Assembly (NCBI GenBank): GCA_964611145.1 | Contig: CAZSYM010000001.1 | Location: 67,821 to 131,820, forward strand | Direction of reading: 5' to 3' | Source of the DNA: WFQV01 sp964611145 | GTDB taxonomy: Bacteria > Bacteroidota > Ignavibacteria > Ignavibacteriales > Melioribacteraceae | Length of the DNA stretch: 64,000 nucleotides | Part shown: positions 50,831-60,900 of the stretch, one piece after another | Numbering within the stretch: position 1 is the stretch's first letter | Layout: every line of letters starts with the position of its first letter | Notes under the pieces: generated by a model | Seen by the model: the letters and a program-made list of their open reading frames with translations, nothing else | What the model was told of the DNA's origin: nothing | Database searches by the model: none | Position numbers and translations under genes: made by a program

Positions 50831-52708
50831 TTAATTTTTCAAATATACTAATAAAACGGAAATATCAGAAGGCGAAACTCCCGAAATGCGCGCCGCCTGT
50901 CCCAACGAGCGCGGTTTTACTTTGGTTAGTTTCTCCCTTCCCTCGGCGGAAATCCCGTGAATCCTCATATAATCGAAGTTAAGCGGTATTTCCATGTTCT
51001 CCAGTTTTTCCATTTTACGAATCAGTTCCTTCTGCCTTTCTATATAGCCTTCGTATTTGATTTCTATTTCGACCTGTTCGATTACTTTCGGATTTGCAAG
51101 TATGCTTTTTACTATCGGATATTTTTTATCGTCAAATGCCCTAAGAAGTTCTTTCAGCTCGACTTCGGGACGTTTAAGTATTTTTTCCGCTTCGGTTTTC
51201 TCTTTCAGTTCACTTGTTCCCGCGGAACGAAGAATATCATTAACCGCCTCGGGTTTGATTTTCGTATGTTTCAAAAATTCTTTGCTTTTGGCGATTAAGA
51301 CCTCCCTTTCCTTCAGCTCGTCATAGATTTCCTTCGGAACCAATCCGAATTCATAGCCGTATTTAAGCAAGCGTCTATCCGCATTATCCTGTCTCAAAAG
51401 CAATCGATGCTCGGCTCGGGAGGTAAACATTCTATAAGGCTCGTTTGTGGATTTCGTAACGAGGTCGTCAATCAAGACTCCGATATAAGCCTCGCTACGT
51501 TTAAGCACAAATTCGGGGCGTCCTTGAATTTTAAGTGCGGCATTTATTCCCGCCACGATTCCCTGTCCCGCCGCTTCCTCGTAGCCGGAAGTTCCGTTTA
51601 TTTGTCCCGCGAAATAGAGTCCCTCAATTAATTTCGTTTCCAAAGTAGAATCCACCTGATGAGGGGGGAAATAGTCGTATTCCACCGCGTAACCGGGGCG
51701 CGCCATTTCCACTTCTTCAAGTCCCTTGATTTTCCTCATAGCTTCCAATTGAATTTCCGCGGGCAGTGAGCTGGAAAATCCGTTCAGATAAACAAGCGGG
51801 TCATCGAGCCCTTCCGGTTCGATAAAAAGCTGATGTTTCGGTTTGTCCGCAAAGCGCACGATTTTATCCTCGATAGAAGGACAATAACGTGGTCCCGCTC
51901 CGCTAATCAATCCTGTAAACATCGGCGAGCGGTCAAATCCTTTCTCCAAAATCTTATGAACCTCGGGCGAAGTGTAGGTCAAATAACAGCTAAGTTGTGG
52001 TAAATAAGGAAATTCTTCCCGCGGAGTTCTCATGGAAAAAGGTTGCGGATTTTCATCGCCCGGCTGTTCCGTCAAAACATCAAAATTAATGGACGCCTTC
52101 ACAAGACGAGGAGGCGTACCAGTTTTTAATCTGCCGTATTCAAATCCCATTTTAACAAGCGATTCCGTCAACCCTTCCGCTGCCGGTTCTTTATACCGCC
52201 CACCTTTAACACCGTCGGGTCCAGTATACATCAATCCGTTTAAAAAAGTCCCCGCGGATAAAATCAATGCTTTACATTTTATCTCTTTCCCGCTTTTGGT
52301 TTTGACTCCTGTTATTTTCTTATCCTCCGCAATCGCCTCGACTACGGAATCTTCCACGATTTCAAGATTTTCCACTTGAGAAACGACCCGTTCCGCCTCC
52401 TCGGAATAAAGCTTTCTATCCGATTGGCATCTTCCCGCCCAGACGGCGGGACCTTTGGATTTATTCAAAATTCTAAACTGAATTCCCGTTCTATCGGCTA
52501 TCAAACCCATCACTCCGCCGAGTGCGTCTATTTCATGCACAAGATGTCCCTTTGCGCTTCCCCCGATTGCAGGATTGCAGGACATTCTACCTATCGCGTG
52601 CCTGTCCATAGTAATCAAAGCGACGGAGCAATCCATTCTTGCGGCCGCCACAGCGGCTTCGATTCCCGCGTGTCCTCCTCCCACGACAATTACATCATAG
52701 TATTTCAT
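50831..52708 (-). CDS. mnmG: tRNA uridine-34 modification enzyme MnmG (GidA)
   Basis: FAD-dependent enzyme that, with MnmE, adds the carboxymethylaminomethyl group to U34 of certain tRNAs. The N-terminal dinucleotide fold 'VVGGGHAGIEAAVAAARM' (in parts) binds FAD. 'CNPAIGGSAKGHLVHEIDALGG' (in parts) is the GidA signature 1 and 'GLYFAGQINGTSGYEEAAGQG' (in parts) the signature 2. The helical C-terminus for partner binding is intact. The 625-residue length is normal. It lies between rsmG and mnmE; two parS-like palindromes occupy the short upstream gap. Confidence 0.97.
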   Translation of the reverse strand: MKYYDVIVVGGGHAGIEAAVAAARMDCSVALITMDRHAIGRMSCNPAIGGSAKGHLVHEIDALGGVMGLIADRTGIQFRILNKSKGPAVWAGRCQSDRKLYSEEAERVVSQVENLEIVEDSVVEAIAEDKKITGVKTKSGKEIKCKALILSAGTFLNGLMYTGPDGVKGGRYKEPAAEGLTESLVKMGFEYGRLKTGTPPRLVKASINFDVLTEQPGDENPQPFSMRTPREEFPYLPQLSCYLTYTSPEVHKILEKGFDRSPMFTGLISGAGPRYCPSIEDKIVRFADKPKHQLFIEPEGLDDPLVYLNGFSSSLPAEIQLEAMRKIKGLEEVEMARPGYAVEYDYFPPHQVDSTLETKLIEGLYFAGQINGTSGYEEAAGQGIVAGINAALKIQGRPEFVLKRSEAYIGVLIDDLVTKSTNEPYRMFTSRAEHRLLLRQDNADRRLLKYGYEFGLVPKEIYDELKEREVLIAKSKEFLKHTKIKPEAVNDILRSAGTSELKEKTEAEKILKRPEVELKELLRAFDDKKYPIVKSILANPKVIEQVEIEIKYEGYIERQKELIRKMEKLENMEIPLNFDYMRIHGISAEGREKLTKVKPRSLGQAARISGVSPSDISVLLVYLKN

Positions 52709-52728
52709 CTTTCCTTCTCTTTTCGCAA

Positions 52729-52744
52729 CGTTTCACGTGAAACA
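52729..52744. promoter_or_regulatory. parS-like ParB-binding site 1
   Basis: A 14-base perfect palindrome GTTTCACGTGAAAC at 52730-52743 within cGTTTCACGTGAAACa, one base off the 16-base parS consensus TGTTTCACGTGAAACA. It lies just upstream of mnmG. Confidence 0.85.
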
Positions 52745-52789
52745 TTTTTGATTGAAATCGAAACAAATCGGATGCAAAAACGCCTCCGA

Positions 52790-52805
52790 TGTTTCACGTG
52801 AAACG
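52790..52805. promoter_or_regulatory. parS-like ParB-binding site 2
   Basis: The same 14-base palindrome recurs at 52791-52804 within tGTTTCACGTGAAACg, 61 bases from the first and directly abutting the mnmE stop codon. One base differs from the parS consensus. Confidence 0.85.
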
Positions 52806-54167
52806 TTATTTTCCTATACAAAATTTGTTAAAAATGTTGTTCAAAATATCATCGGTCGTAACTTTTCCGATTATTTCGCCCAAAAAGTTTTCCGCGCTTC
52901 GCAAATCGACGGAGACGAACTCCCCGCTCATCCCGTCCTTAATCGTCTTTTCCGCATTTTCGAGCGATTCCTTTGCATTCTTAAGCGCAACATAATGCCT
53001 TATATTGGAAACCACAGCCGATTTTTCCGTGTAATTTTTTTGTCCCAACGCTTTTTCTTTCAGCAAAGAGAAAAGCTTTTCTATCCCTTCGCCCGTCAAG
53101 GCGGAAACTTTTGCATCAAAGGCTTCCTCCTCCCGAGAGCGACTTAAGTCTATTTTGTTCAGGACTTTTATTATTCGCGAGGGCTCGGTTAATTGTAAAA
53201 GCTCATTATAAAGCTCAATCGAAAAGCCATCGATTACGTCGCTCACGAAAATGACGACGTCGCTGTTTTTAACCGCCTCCCTGCTACGCAAAACCCCCTC
53301 GCGTTCCAAGGTGTCTTCCGTAAGCCTTATTCCGGCGGTGTCATAAAGTCGGAACAGGATACCATCAATAAAGACCTCCTCGCGAATTACGTCCCGAGTC
53401 GTTCCCGGTATGTTGCTCACTATTGCGCGGGATTCCTTGAGTATGTAGTTCAGCAAAGAGGATTTTCCCACGTTCGGGCGACCCACAATCGCCACATTTA
53501 CACCGTCGCGAATCACTCTGCCGAATCGAAAAGTCGCCAGCAATTTATCGATTTCCGAGACGGTGTTCTCAATTTTACCCAAAAGCTCCTCCGTCGATAC
53601 AAACTCAAGGTCTTCCTCGGCAAAATCGAGTTCCAGCTCCACCAAAGAGGAAATATCGACAAGCGAATTCCGCAATTCGGAAATTTTAGCGGAAAGAATG
53701 CCGTCCAATTGATTTCGCGCTCCCCGCAAGGCGGCATCGGAGCGGGCGTTGATAATATCCGCCACGGCTTCCGCTTGCGCCAAGTCCAATTTCCCGTTCA
53801 AAAAAGCGCGACGAGTAAATTCTCCCGGTTCCGCCAGGCGCACACCCGTTTCCAATAGCAACCCGATTATTTTTTCGGCGATAAGCGGGCTACCGTGCGT
53901 ACTTATTTCAACGGAATCCTCGCCGGTATAAGAGTGAGGAGAACGGAAGACCGTTACAAGCACATCATCGACCGTCTCACCTTCGGTATCAATTATCCTT
54001 CCGTAGTGAACCGTGTGTGTGGGAACTTCCCACAAATTTTTGTTCGAGGAAAAGATTTTATCGACAGCTTGTAAACTTCCCTCTCCGCTAACGCGAATAA
54101 CATTTATCGCTCCCACACCCGGAGGAGTGGCAACGGCAACAATCGTATCTTTAAATTTTTCTAACAT
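52806..54167 (-). CDS. mnmE: tRNA uridine-34 modification GTPase MnmE (TrmE)
   Basis: G protein partner of MnmG in modification of tRNA U34. The N-terminal domain binds a formyl-folate ('DTIVAVATPPGVGAINVIRVSG' in parts). The G domain inserted in the helical part has G1 'GRPNVGKSS', G3 'YDTAGI' and G4 'NKID'. The extreme C-terminus 'FCIGK' is the invariant CxGK tail that carries a catalytic Cys. Length is 453 residues, normal. The stop codon touches the second parS-like site. Confidence 0.97.
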   Translation of the reverse strand: MLEKFKDTIVAVATPPGVGAINVIRVSGEGSLQAVDKIFSSNKNLWEVPTHTVHYGRIIDTEGETVDDVLVTVFRSPHSYTGEDSVEISTHGSPLIAEKIIGLLLETGVRLAEPGEFTRRAFLNGKLDLAQAEAVADIINARSDAALRGARNQLDGILSAKISELRNSLVDISSLVELELDFAEEDLEFVSTEELLGKIENTVSEIDKLLATFRFGRVIRDGVNVAIVGRPNVGKSSLLNYILKESRAIVSNIPGTTRDVIREEVFIDGILFRLYDTAGIRLTEDTLEREGVLRSREAVKNSDVVIFVSDVIDGFSIELYNELLQLTEPSRIIKVLNKIDLSRSREEEAFDAKVSALTGEGIEKLFSLLKEKALGQKNYTEKSAVVSNIRHYVALKNAKESLENAEKTIKDGMSGEFVSVDLRSAENFLGEIIGKVTTDDILNNIFNKFCIGK

Positions 54168-54344
54168 CTCAAATTTAAAACTTACAATTTACTAAATTGA
54201 AAAAAGGCTCGCAATACAACACATTCCCTTTCCAGCCGCGATATAAAGCGCAAGAGCTTTTGAAACAAAAGGGGGAAATTGTTTTGCAAAAATTTCAATT
54301 TTGCATTAGGTTAAAGTTGATTTTTAAAAAACTCTCGGCTTTAA

Positions 54345-54857
54345 ATGGCAAATAGGCGTTTCGCCCTTATTTTATTATGGTCTATACCAATAGTATTGAT
54401 TTTATTGAACATTCTTTATTTACCCCGGTTACCGGAGATGGTTGCGGTGCATTTTAACGCCGCGGGTTCGGCGGATTCCTTTTGGAAGAAAAATTCCGCA
54501 TTCGAGTTCCAGGTTATTTTCATAATCGGATTGACTCTCCTAATGTGGGGTTTAAGCATATTGGTTTATAAGCTTCCGGAAAAGGCTTTGAATCTTCCGA
54601 ATCGCGATTATTGGCTTGCACCCGAAAGAAAAAGGCAAACGCTGGACGACATATCAACGTTTATTTTGTGGCTGGGCGTTCTAACAAACGCCTTTCTCTT
54701 CTCTTTGTTTTATTACACTATGAAAACCAACATAGAAAGGGAATTCCAACTGGGCGCTACATTTTGGCTTTTCTTCCTTTTCTATATGGGAACGACGACG
54801 TGGCTAATCGTTAAATTTTCCAAAAAATTTCTCTCTAAAAAAAGTAACGAAAAATAG
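54345..54857 (+). CDS. DUF1648 membrane protein
   Basis: A 170-residue integral membrane protein with four hydrophobic segments (about 8-27, 53-74, 108-125, 136-155). The DUF1648 motif 'LPRLPEMVAVHFNAAGSADSF' (in parts), with its conserved 'HF/H-N-G-x-D', occupies the first external loop. This matches the N-terminal module of SdpI-like proteins, though no immunity function is implied. It is followed nine bases later by the dGTPase gene and appears to be co-transcribed with it. Confidence 0.85.
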   Translation: MANRRFALILLWSIPIVLILLNILYLPRLPEMVAVHFNAAGSADSFWKKNSAFEFQVIFIIGLTLLMWGLSILVYKLPEKALNLPNRDYWLAPERKRQTLDDISTFILWLGVLTNAFLFSLFYYTMKTNIEREFQLGATFWLFFLFYMGTTTWLIVKFSKKFLSKKSNEK

Positions 54858-54866
54858 GAGACGGAG

Positions 54867-56144
54867 ATGGCAACAAAACTTAAAAATAATTTTTATACAC
54901 AATTCGATTTCGAAAGATTAAAGGAAAGTCCGCGCGAACACGATTTCCGTACGCCGTTTCAAATCGACCGGGATAGAATTATCCACTCCTCCGAATTCAG
55001 AAGATTGCAGGGAAAAACACAAGTGTTCCTGCCGGGTGAGTTCGACTTTTACCGCACGAGATTAACACATTCCATCGAGGTGGCTCAGATAGGGCGTTCC
55101 ATTTGTAATTATCTTTTGCACAAGGAGGATTTTCTAAACGACGAATATTTTATCGATGCGGATTTGGTGGAATCGGCGTGCCTCGCGCACGATTTGGGAC
55201 ATCCCCCTTTCGGGCACGCTGGGGAAAGAACCCTTAACACTTTAATGAAAGAATACAGCGGGTTCGAAGGAAACGCGCAAACATTGCGACAGATTACGGA
55301 AATTTTTTACACCACCGAGAAAAACCGCAGAGGCATGAACCCCACACGCGCTTTCCTCGATAGTATTTTGAAATACAAAGCTCTACATAAACAATTCGAT
55401 AATCCCAAGAATCATTTTTTGTACGATTCGCAAGAATATGTGCTCGATTTCGTTTTCGCCAATCGAACCCTGCCTTTCGATACACCCGAAGGGCTCAACG
55501 GTTTTCGTAGTATTGAGTGCCAAATCCTGGATTGGGCGGACGACACCGCTTACGCCGTTCACGACATTGTCGATAGCATTTATGCCGGTTTTATAACAAT
55601 CGCCCGGATTTACCGTTGGATAGAGGAAAACGAAAATTCGATTACCGAAAATCAAAAAAATTATCTCCTGGAAATTGTCCGTTGGATTAAAGACGGAAAT
55701 TTCAAACGTAAATTCGGAGCGCAAATAGGGGGCTTCATAGAAGCATGCTCCTTGGAAGAAAGGGAAACCTTTATGGACGATTTGACAAATCGCTATAAAT
55801 ACACGCTGAAGATAGACGAAGCCTTTGCCGAGAAAGTTGCCGTTTACAAAAGGCTCTCCGCCGACCTCGTTTTTCAATCCGCCCAGCTTCATCAAATGGA
55901 ATTCAAAGGAAAGGCAATGTTGACAAGCATTTTCAACGCTTTGAAATCGAATTATATCGATGAAATAAGGGGATTCAAGCTGTTGCCCGATTTCAGCGAT
56001 GCGATAATTCGCGCGGAAAGCTCGCAATACAATCGCGCCCGACTCGTCTGCGACTACATCGCCGGAATGACGGACGCCTTTGCACTGCGCACTTATAAGC
56101 GCCTGTTCGACCCCGAGTTCGGCTCCATTGTGGATTTGGTTTAA
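54867..56144 (+). CDS. dgt: dGTP triphosphohydrolase-like HD-domain protein
   Basis: Hydrolyses dGTP (or other dNTPs) to deoxynucleoside and triphosphate, controlling nucleotide pools. The HD metal site is formed by His68 ('RLTHSIEVAQ') and His108-Asp109 ('LAHDLGHPPFGHAGE'), with a further Asp in 'DWADDTAYAVHD'. 'EFRRLQGKTQVF' near the start is characteristic of the dGTPase group. The 425-residue length matches the shorter type 2 enzymes. GGAGACGGAG precedes the ATG. It is transcribed with the DUF1648 gene. Confidence 0.92.
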   Translation: MATKLKNNFYTQFDFERLKESPREHDFRTPFQIDRDRIIHSSEFRRLQGKTQVFLPGEFDFYRTRLTHSIEVAQIGRSICNYLLHKEDFLNDEYFIDADLVESACLAHDLGHPPFGHAGERTLNTLMKEYSGFEGNAQTLRQITEIFYTTEKNRRGMNPTRAFLDSILKYKALHKQFDNPKNHFLYDSQEYVLDFVFANRTLPFDTPEGLNGFRSIECQILDWADDTAYAVHDIVDSIYAGFITIARIYRWIEENENSITENQKNYLLEIVRWIKDGNFKRKFGAQIGGFIEACSLEERETFMDDLTNRYKYTLKIDEAFAEKVAVYKRLSADLVFQSAQLHQMEFKGKAMLTSIFNALKSNYIDEIRGFKLLPDFSDAIIRAESSQYNRARLVCDYIAGMTDAFALRTYKRLFDPEFGSIVDLV

Positions 56145-56188
56145 CGCCCCGAAAAACAATTTGCGCATTCCCTACGGAACGTATTAGC

Positions 56189-56220
56189 CTTGTATTTACT
56201 TGAGCATTGCGCTATTTTTG
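56189..56220 (+). promoter_or_regulatory. Promoter of pruA
   Basis: CTTG at 56189-56192, a 20-base spacer and TATTTTTG at 56213-56220 fit the Bacteroidota pattern. A strong GGAGG (56256-56260) lies seven bases before the start codon. Confidence 0.45.
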
Positions 56221-56267
56221 TCTTGAAAATTTTAATTAATCCGATTGAGAAAGAAGGAGGATAAGAG

Positions 56268-57899
56268 ATGTCAAATGCGTATTTTAAGGTACCCGAACCG
56301 ATTAACGAACCGATTAAAAGTTATGCCCCCGGAACTCCGGAGAAAGCGGAATTAAAAAAGAAACTTGCAGAGCTGAAGTCTCAACAAATCGAAGTTCCCT
56401 TGATTATCGGCGGGGAGGAAATCAAAACAGGAAATACCGCCGAGATGAGAATTCCCCACGACAAGGAACATGTGTTGGGCGTTTTTCATAAGGCATCCAA
56501 GAAGGAAGTTGAAATGGCAATCGAAGCCGCATTGGAAGCAAGAAAAGAATGGGCTGAAATGCCGTGGGAACAGCGCGTAAGCATATTTCTGAAAATGGCG
56601 GATTTATTGGCCGGTCCCTGGCGCTCCACTTTGAACGCCGCAACTATGTTGGGACAATCCAAAACGGTTTTCCAGGCGGAAATCGACAGCGCTTGCGAGC
56701 TTATCGATTTTTGGAGATTTAATTCCTACTACATGGCGGAATTAATGAAAGACCAACCCTATTCCCCGCGCGGAATGTGGAATCGCGTGGAATATCGCCC
56801 GTTGGAGGGATTCGTCTTTGCCGTCACTCCTTTTAATTTCACATCGATTGCAGGCAATCTTCCAACATCCCCGGCATTGGTCGGGAACGTGGTTCTCTGG
56901 AAACCCGCTTCCACAGCGGTTTATTCCGCTTACTTCCTGATGAAACTTTTCGAAGAAGCGGGAATGCCTAAGGGGGTAATAAACTTCGTGCCGGGAACGG
57001 GCTCGCAAGTGGGTAAGACGGCTCTCACAAGCCCACACTTAGCGGGAATTCATTTTACCGGCTCGACCGCAACTTTCCAAAACATGTGGAGAACCGTCGG
57101 GGAAAATATTTCGAACATGAAATATTATCCGAGAATCGTTGGAGAAACAGGCGGTAAGGATTTTATATTCGTTCACAATTCTGCAGATATAGACGGAGTG
57201 GTGGTTGCGGCTTTGCGTGCGGCTTTCGAGTATCAGGGACAAAAATGTTCCGCCGCTTCTCGAATGTATATCCCGCGCTCCCGATGGGACGAGTTCAAAG
57301 AAAAATACACAAAAGAAGTCTCCCAAATCAAAATGGGCGACGTGGAAGACTTCACAAACTTTATGTCGGCGGTGATTGATAGAAACGCTTTCAACAATAT
57401 TACCGAATATATAAAATACGCCAAGGAATCCGACGAAGCGGAAATAATAACCGGTGGGAACTTCGACGATTCCAAAGGGTATTTCATAGAGCCGACTACA
57501 ATCGTTACCACGAATCCGAAATTCAAAACCATGGAAGAAGAAATTTTCGGTCCCGTGCTTACCATTTATGTTTACGACGACGATAAATTCGAGGAGACTC
57601 TTGAGCTGTGCGACAACACATCTCCCTACGGATTGACGGGCGCAATTTGGGCGCAGGACAGAAAGGCATTGATTAAAATGTCCGACAAGCTACGCAATGC
57701 AGCGGGGAATTTCTACGTGAACGACAAACCCACCGCGGCGGTGGTAGGACAGCAACCGTTCGGCGGCGGGCGCGCTTCCGGAACGAACGATAAAGCCGGT
57801 AGCGCAATAAATCTGCTTCGCTGGATGAGCGTGAGAACAATTAAGGAAACTTTCGTCCCGCCGAAAGATTGGCGCTATCCCTTCATGGAAGAAAGCTAA
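56268..57899 (+). CDS. pruA: L-glutamate gamma-semialdehyde (1-pyrroline-5-carboxylate) dehydrogenase
   Basis: NAD-dependent oxidation of glutamate semialdehyde (from proline or arginine breakdown) to glutamate. The aldehyde dehydrogenase fold has the NAD-binding 'FTGSTATFQNMW', the Glu motif 'GETGGKDF', and catalytic Cys327 in 'GQKCSAASR'. The 'FAVTPFNFTSIAGNLPTSPAL' (in parts) and 'PFGGGRASGTNDKAG' segments are characteristic of stand-alone P5C dehydrogenases. Length is 543 residues, normal for the single-domain type. No proline dehydrogenase gene is adjacent. The gene ends at a bidirectional terminator. Confidence 0.95.
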   Translation: MSNAYFKVPEPINEPIKSYAPGTPEKAELKKKLAELKSQQIEVPLIIGGEEIKTGNTAEMRIPHDKEHVLGVFHKASKKEVEMAIEAALEARKEWAEMPWEQRVSIFLKMADLLAGPWRSTLNAATMLGQSKTVFQAEIDSACELIDFWRFNSYYMAELMKDQPYSPRGMWNRVEYRPLEGFVFAVTPFNFTSIAGNLPTSPALVGNVVLWKPASTAVYSAYFLMKLFEEAGMPKGVINFVPGTGSQVGKTALTSPHLAGIHFTGSTATFQNMWRTVGENISNMKYYPRIVGETGGKDFIFVHNSADIDGVVVAALRAAFEYQGQKCSAASRMYIPRSRWDEFKEKYTKEVSQIKMGDVEDFTNFMSAVIDRNAFNNITEYIKYAKESDEAEIITGGNFDDSKGYFIEPTTIVTTNPKFKTMEEEIFGPVLTIYVYDDDKFEETLELCDNTSPYGLTGAIWAQDRKALIKMSDKLRNAAGNFYVNDKPTAAVVGQQPFGGGRASGTNDKAGSAINLLRWMSVRTIKETFVPPKDWRYPFMEES

Positions 57900-57917
57900 A
57901 AAATATCCCGAAAACAT

Positions 57918-57940
57918 AAAAGCCCCCTCGAGGGGCTTTT
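57918..57940. terminator. Bidirectional terminator between pruA and the helicase gene
   Basis: A nine-base stem (57918-57926 with 57932-57940) with a five-base loop CTCGA is followed by TTATTTT on the plus strand and TATGTTTT on the minus strand. It serves both convergent genes and touches the helicase stop codon. Confidence 0.85.
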
Positions 57941-60900
57941 TTATTTTGATCTGTTTTCAACTGCAATTATTATGTCGCTTTCTATATTCGAAACCCTTTT
58001 AAGAATCAAATCCAAATAATCGCTCCCGATACGTTTCCGCAAATCCTCGATGTTTTTAATTAATTGCTTGTATGGATCGTTATTACCCGTTTCCTCCGGT
58101 AAAATAAGACTTCGCAACGTGTTTGTCGAAAGAGTTTTATACCGTTTGATGTCTTTCAAAAGGGTGCCAATAAAAGCTATATTTTCTTGACTTAATTCGG
58201 CTGATTCCCTTTCCAATAATGAATGCAAACTATTGAGCGCCTTTTTCTCGATTGAAATCTCCGAACTCATGGACCTATATTGAGGCTTGTAGTCCTTTAG
58301 CTTTTCGTACGCAGTCCAAAATCGCTTGCTGAGCGGGAGCTTGTTTTCGTCATACGGACATTTTACAAAGTCCAATAGTTCTTCAAATGGTTTTTCTTCT
58401 ATCTTAATCTTCTTACCTTCGCTTCTTGCTATAAGCGAGAAAAGAGCCATCCCTTTTCTTCTGAAGACAACGATATTGTTTTCATCAAAAAGCTTTGCCG
58501 TTTTTGTTCTATTCGGAAGTTGATTTATTCTTTCTATCACTTCGGGATGAGACTCTCGTATTTCGTTAAACTCATTTCTTACGATAGTTACAATGTTCAA
58601 ATCCTCTTCCTCTTCGGGATTGATATTTATCTTTTTAAACAAACCGCTTGCCGTCGGCACTTCGTCAGGAGCCAATATTTTAGCATCTTCTCCAAGTGCA
58701 TTGTGAATTAAGAACATTTTCTGTTCGGCAATTTCCCTTATTTTAACTTGCCTTGCTCCTTTTTCTGTAGGAAATAAATTGTAAATGAAGAGTTCATCAA
58801 ATACTTTTGTGCCGATTCTGTTTATGCGACCTACACGTTGAATAACTCTCGTCGGGTTCCATGGAATATCATAGTTGATAATTGCTCCCGCACGATTCAA
58901 ATTTACACCTTCCGAAAGTTTATCCGTGGTTATTAAAACGTCGTAGTCGTCCTTTTGGTTATTATACTTTGCATCGAAATTTTCACTTAATTTCCTTGCA
59001 AAATCTTTCGTAATTACTCCGTCGCTAATTAAAACTCTTCCCAAATTTTTTTCGAAGTAATCTTTTAAATGTGCAACTGTGTCGGCATATTCTGTAAAAA
59101 TAATAACTTTCCTTTTGGGAGTGTGTTCTTCACTCAGAATTCTTTTTACGTTCCTTAATACTTCGGTTCGTTTCGGATCATTATCAATCAAATTTAAGGT
59201 TTTTATTTCGGATATTATTTGTTGAAACAGATTAATATCGTTTTCAATATCGTCAAGAAACTTTTTCCTATACTTAAATTTTTTCACATCATAGATTTTT
59301 GTGTGCTTGGGCGAGGTTTTACCCTCGGCATTTCTCTTAAATTTTTCCAGCGCCTCTTCAATGGCTTTCAATGTAAAATCTTCGGCGTTATCCTCGTCCT
59401 TTTGGTAAATTGAGTCAATCACTTTCCTATCAAGTATATATTTGTTAGATTGCTCAATAAAGGACTTAACCATTTTATGCGTTCTCAGAAAACGTTCGAT
59501 ACTTTTTTCAAATGCGCCGAAAGAACTTTCGAACCTTTTTACTAAAAGACGCCTCATAAAATCGTATAAGTTCCGTTGTTGTTGGAAGGTCTTGTTCGTT
59601 TCCTTTTCCTTTTCATCTTTTAATTCGTTTTCATATTCAAAGGGTCTATAAATTGCTCCCTTAAATACTCCATTTTCCACAAAGTAAGTTTTGATTATTT
59701 TATCATAGAATTCCGATTGTTCCTTGCTTAGTTTGTAAAACAACTCCACAGGGTCCTTTACTTCCGATAGGTTTTGAATTTCTTTGCTGTACTCGTAATC
59801 TTTTTTTAGGTCTAAACGATTTCTTCTGATTACGACCGGTGAAATCACATTTTTAATATTATTTGCAATTCTGCTCACATCTTTTTTAACTTTAGAAATA
59901 TCAATAGGCGGTTGTTCTCCAAACAGTTCAATATAAAATCTTTTTGCCTTTTCTTCTTTTTTGTCGTTCTGTGAATTATGATTTTTCAGAATGTAAGCTA
60001 ATTTTCTAAACCTATAATTATACGCGCGAAAACGTCCCTCCAAATCCGCTTCGAGCGTGATACTCGATTGTCCCGGGACAATGAAAAGCTTTAGTAAGGA
60101 AAAAATATCTGCGGGTGAATTATTAAACGGAGTTGCGGTAAGTAGAATAACTTTCTTCCCACGACAAATATCTGCAAGTGCTTCGTAAGCGGAGGTATCT
60201 TGATTACGAAAACGATGTGCTTCGTCCACAATTACTACTTCGTAAGCGAGTTTATTTTCCTGAACGGATTCGGCAACTTTCTCAATGTTTCCCGTGCTTT
60301 CAATGTCCCAATTGTGCAGATTAAATTTATTCCAGTATTCGTACCAACCGGTGCCTTGTAGCTTGTCCCCAATAAGTCCGGGCGGAGCAAGTATTAATCC
60401 TCTTTTTCCTAATTGATTTGCAATCAGAGAAGCAATAACGGATTTACCCAAACCAACAACGTCGGCAATTATTACTCCATTATGCTCTTCTAAAATGTTC
60501 AAAGCTTGATTTACAGCGTCTATCTGATATTTGAATTTTTCAAAACCATTTTCTTCGAGAATCCGACCGAGATAAAGATTCGTTCTCTTGTTTTCGTAAA
60601 GACTGAGATAAGTTTTCAGTACATACGCGTAAGCCTCGTAAGGCGTAATCGATGCCGTTTGTGTTCTATTTGTGAGGAAATCGAGGATAGTTTTTTTCCC
60701 TTGGGACATTTCGGTAAGTGGGATAGATGTTTCCCATAAATTGTCAAAATATTCCTCCGCCGCTTCAAAGCCGTAATCTTTTATTTCTACGTTGAATTCT
60801 TCTTGCCCGCGCAAACCGGCTTTTGTTAAATTACTGCTTCCGGTTATGAAAACACCGGGAATATTAAAGATGTTTTGGTTTTTTTCTATAAGCTTGAATA

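Noticed and set aside
54168..54344. Gap between mnmE and the DUF1648 gene examined for an RNA gene or repeat
   Set aside because: Only A/T-rich sequence with a short TTTTGCAAAA dyad; no tRNA fold or convincing promoter.
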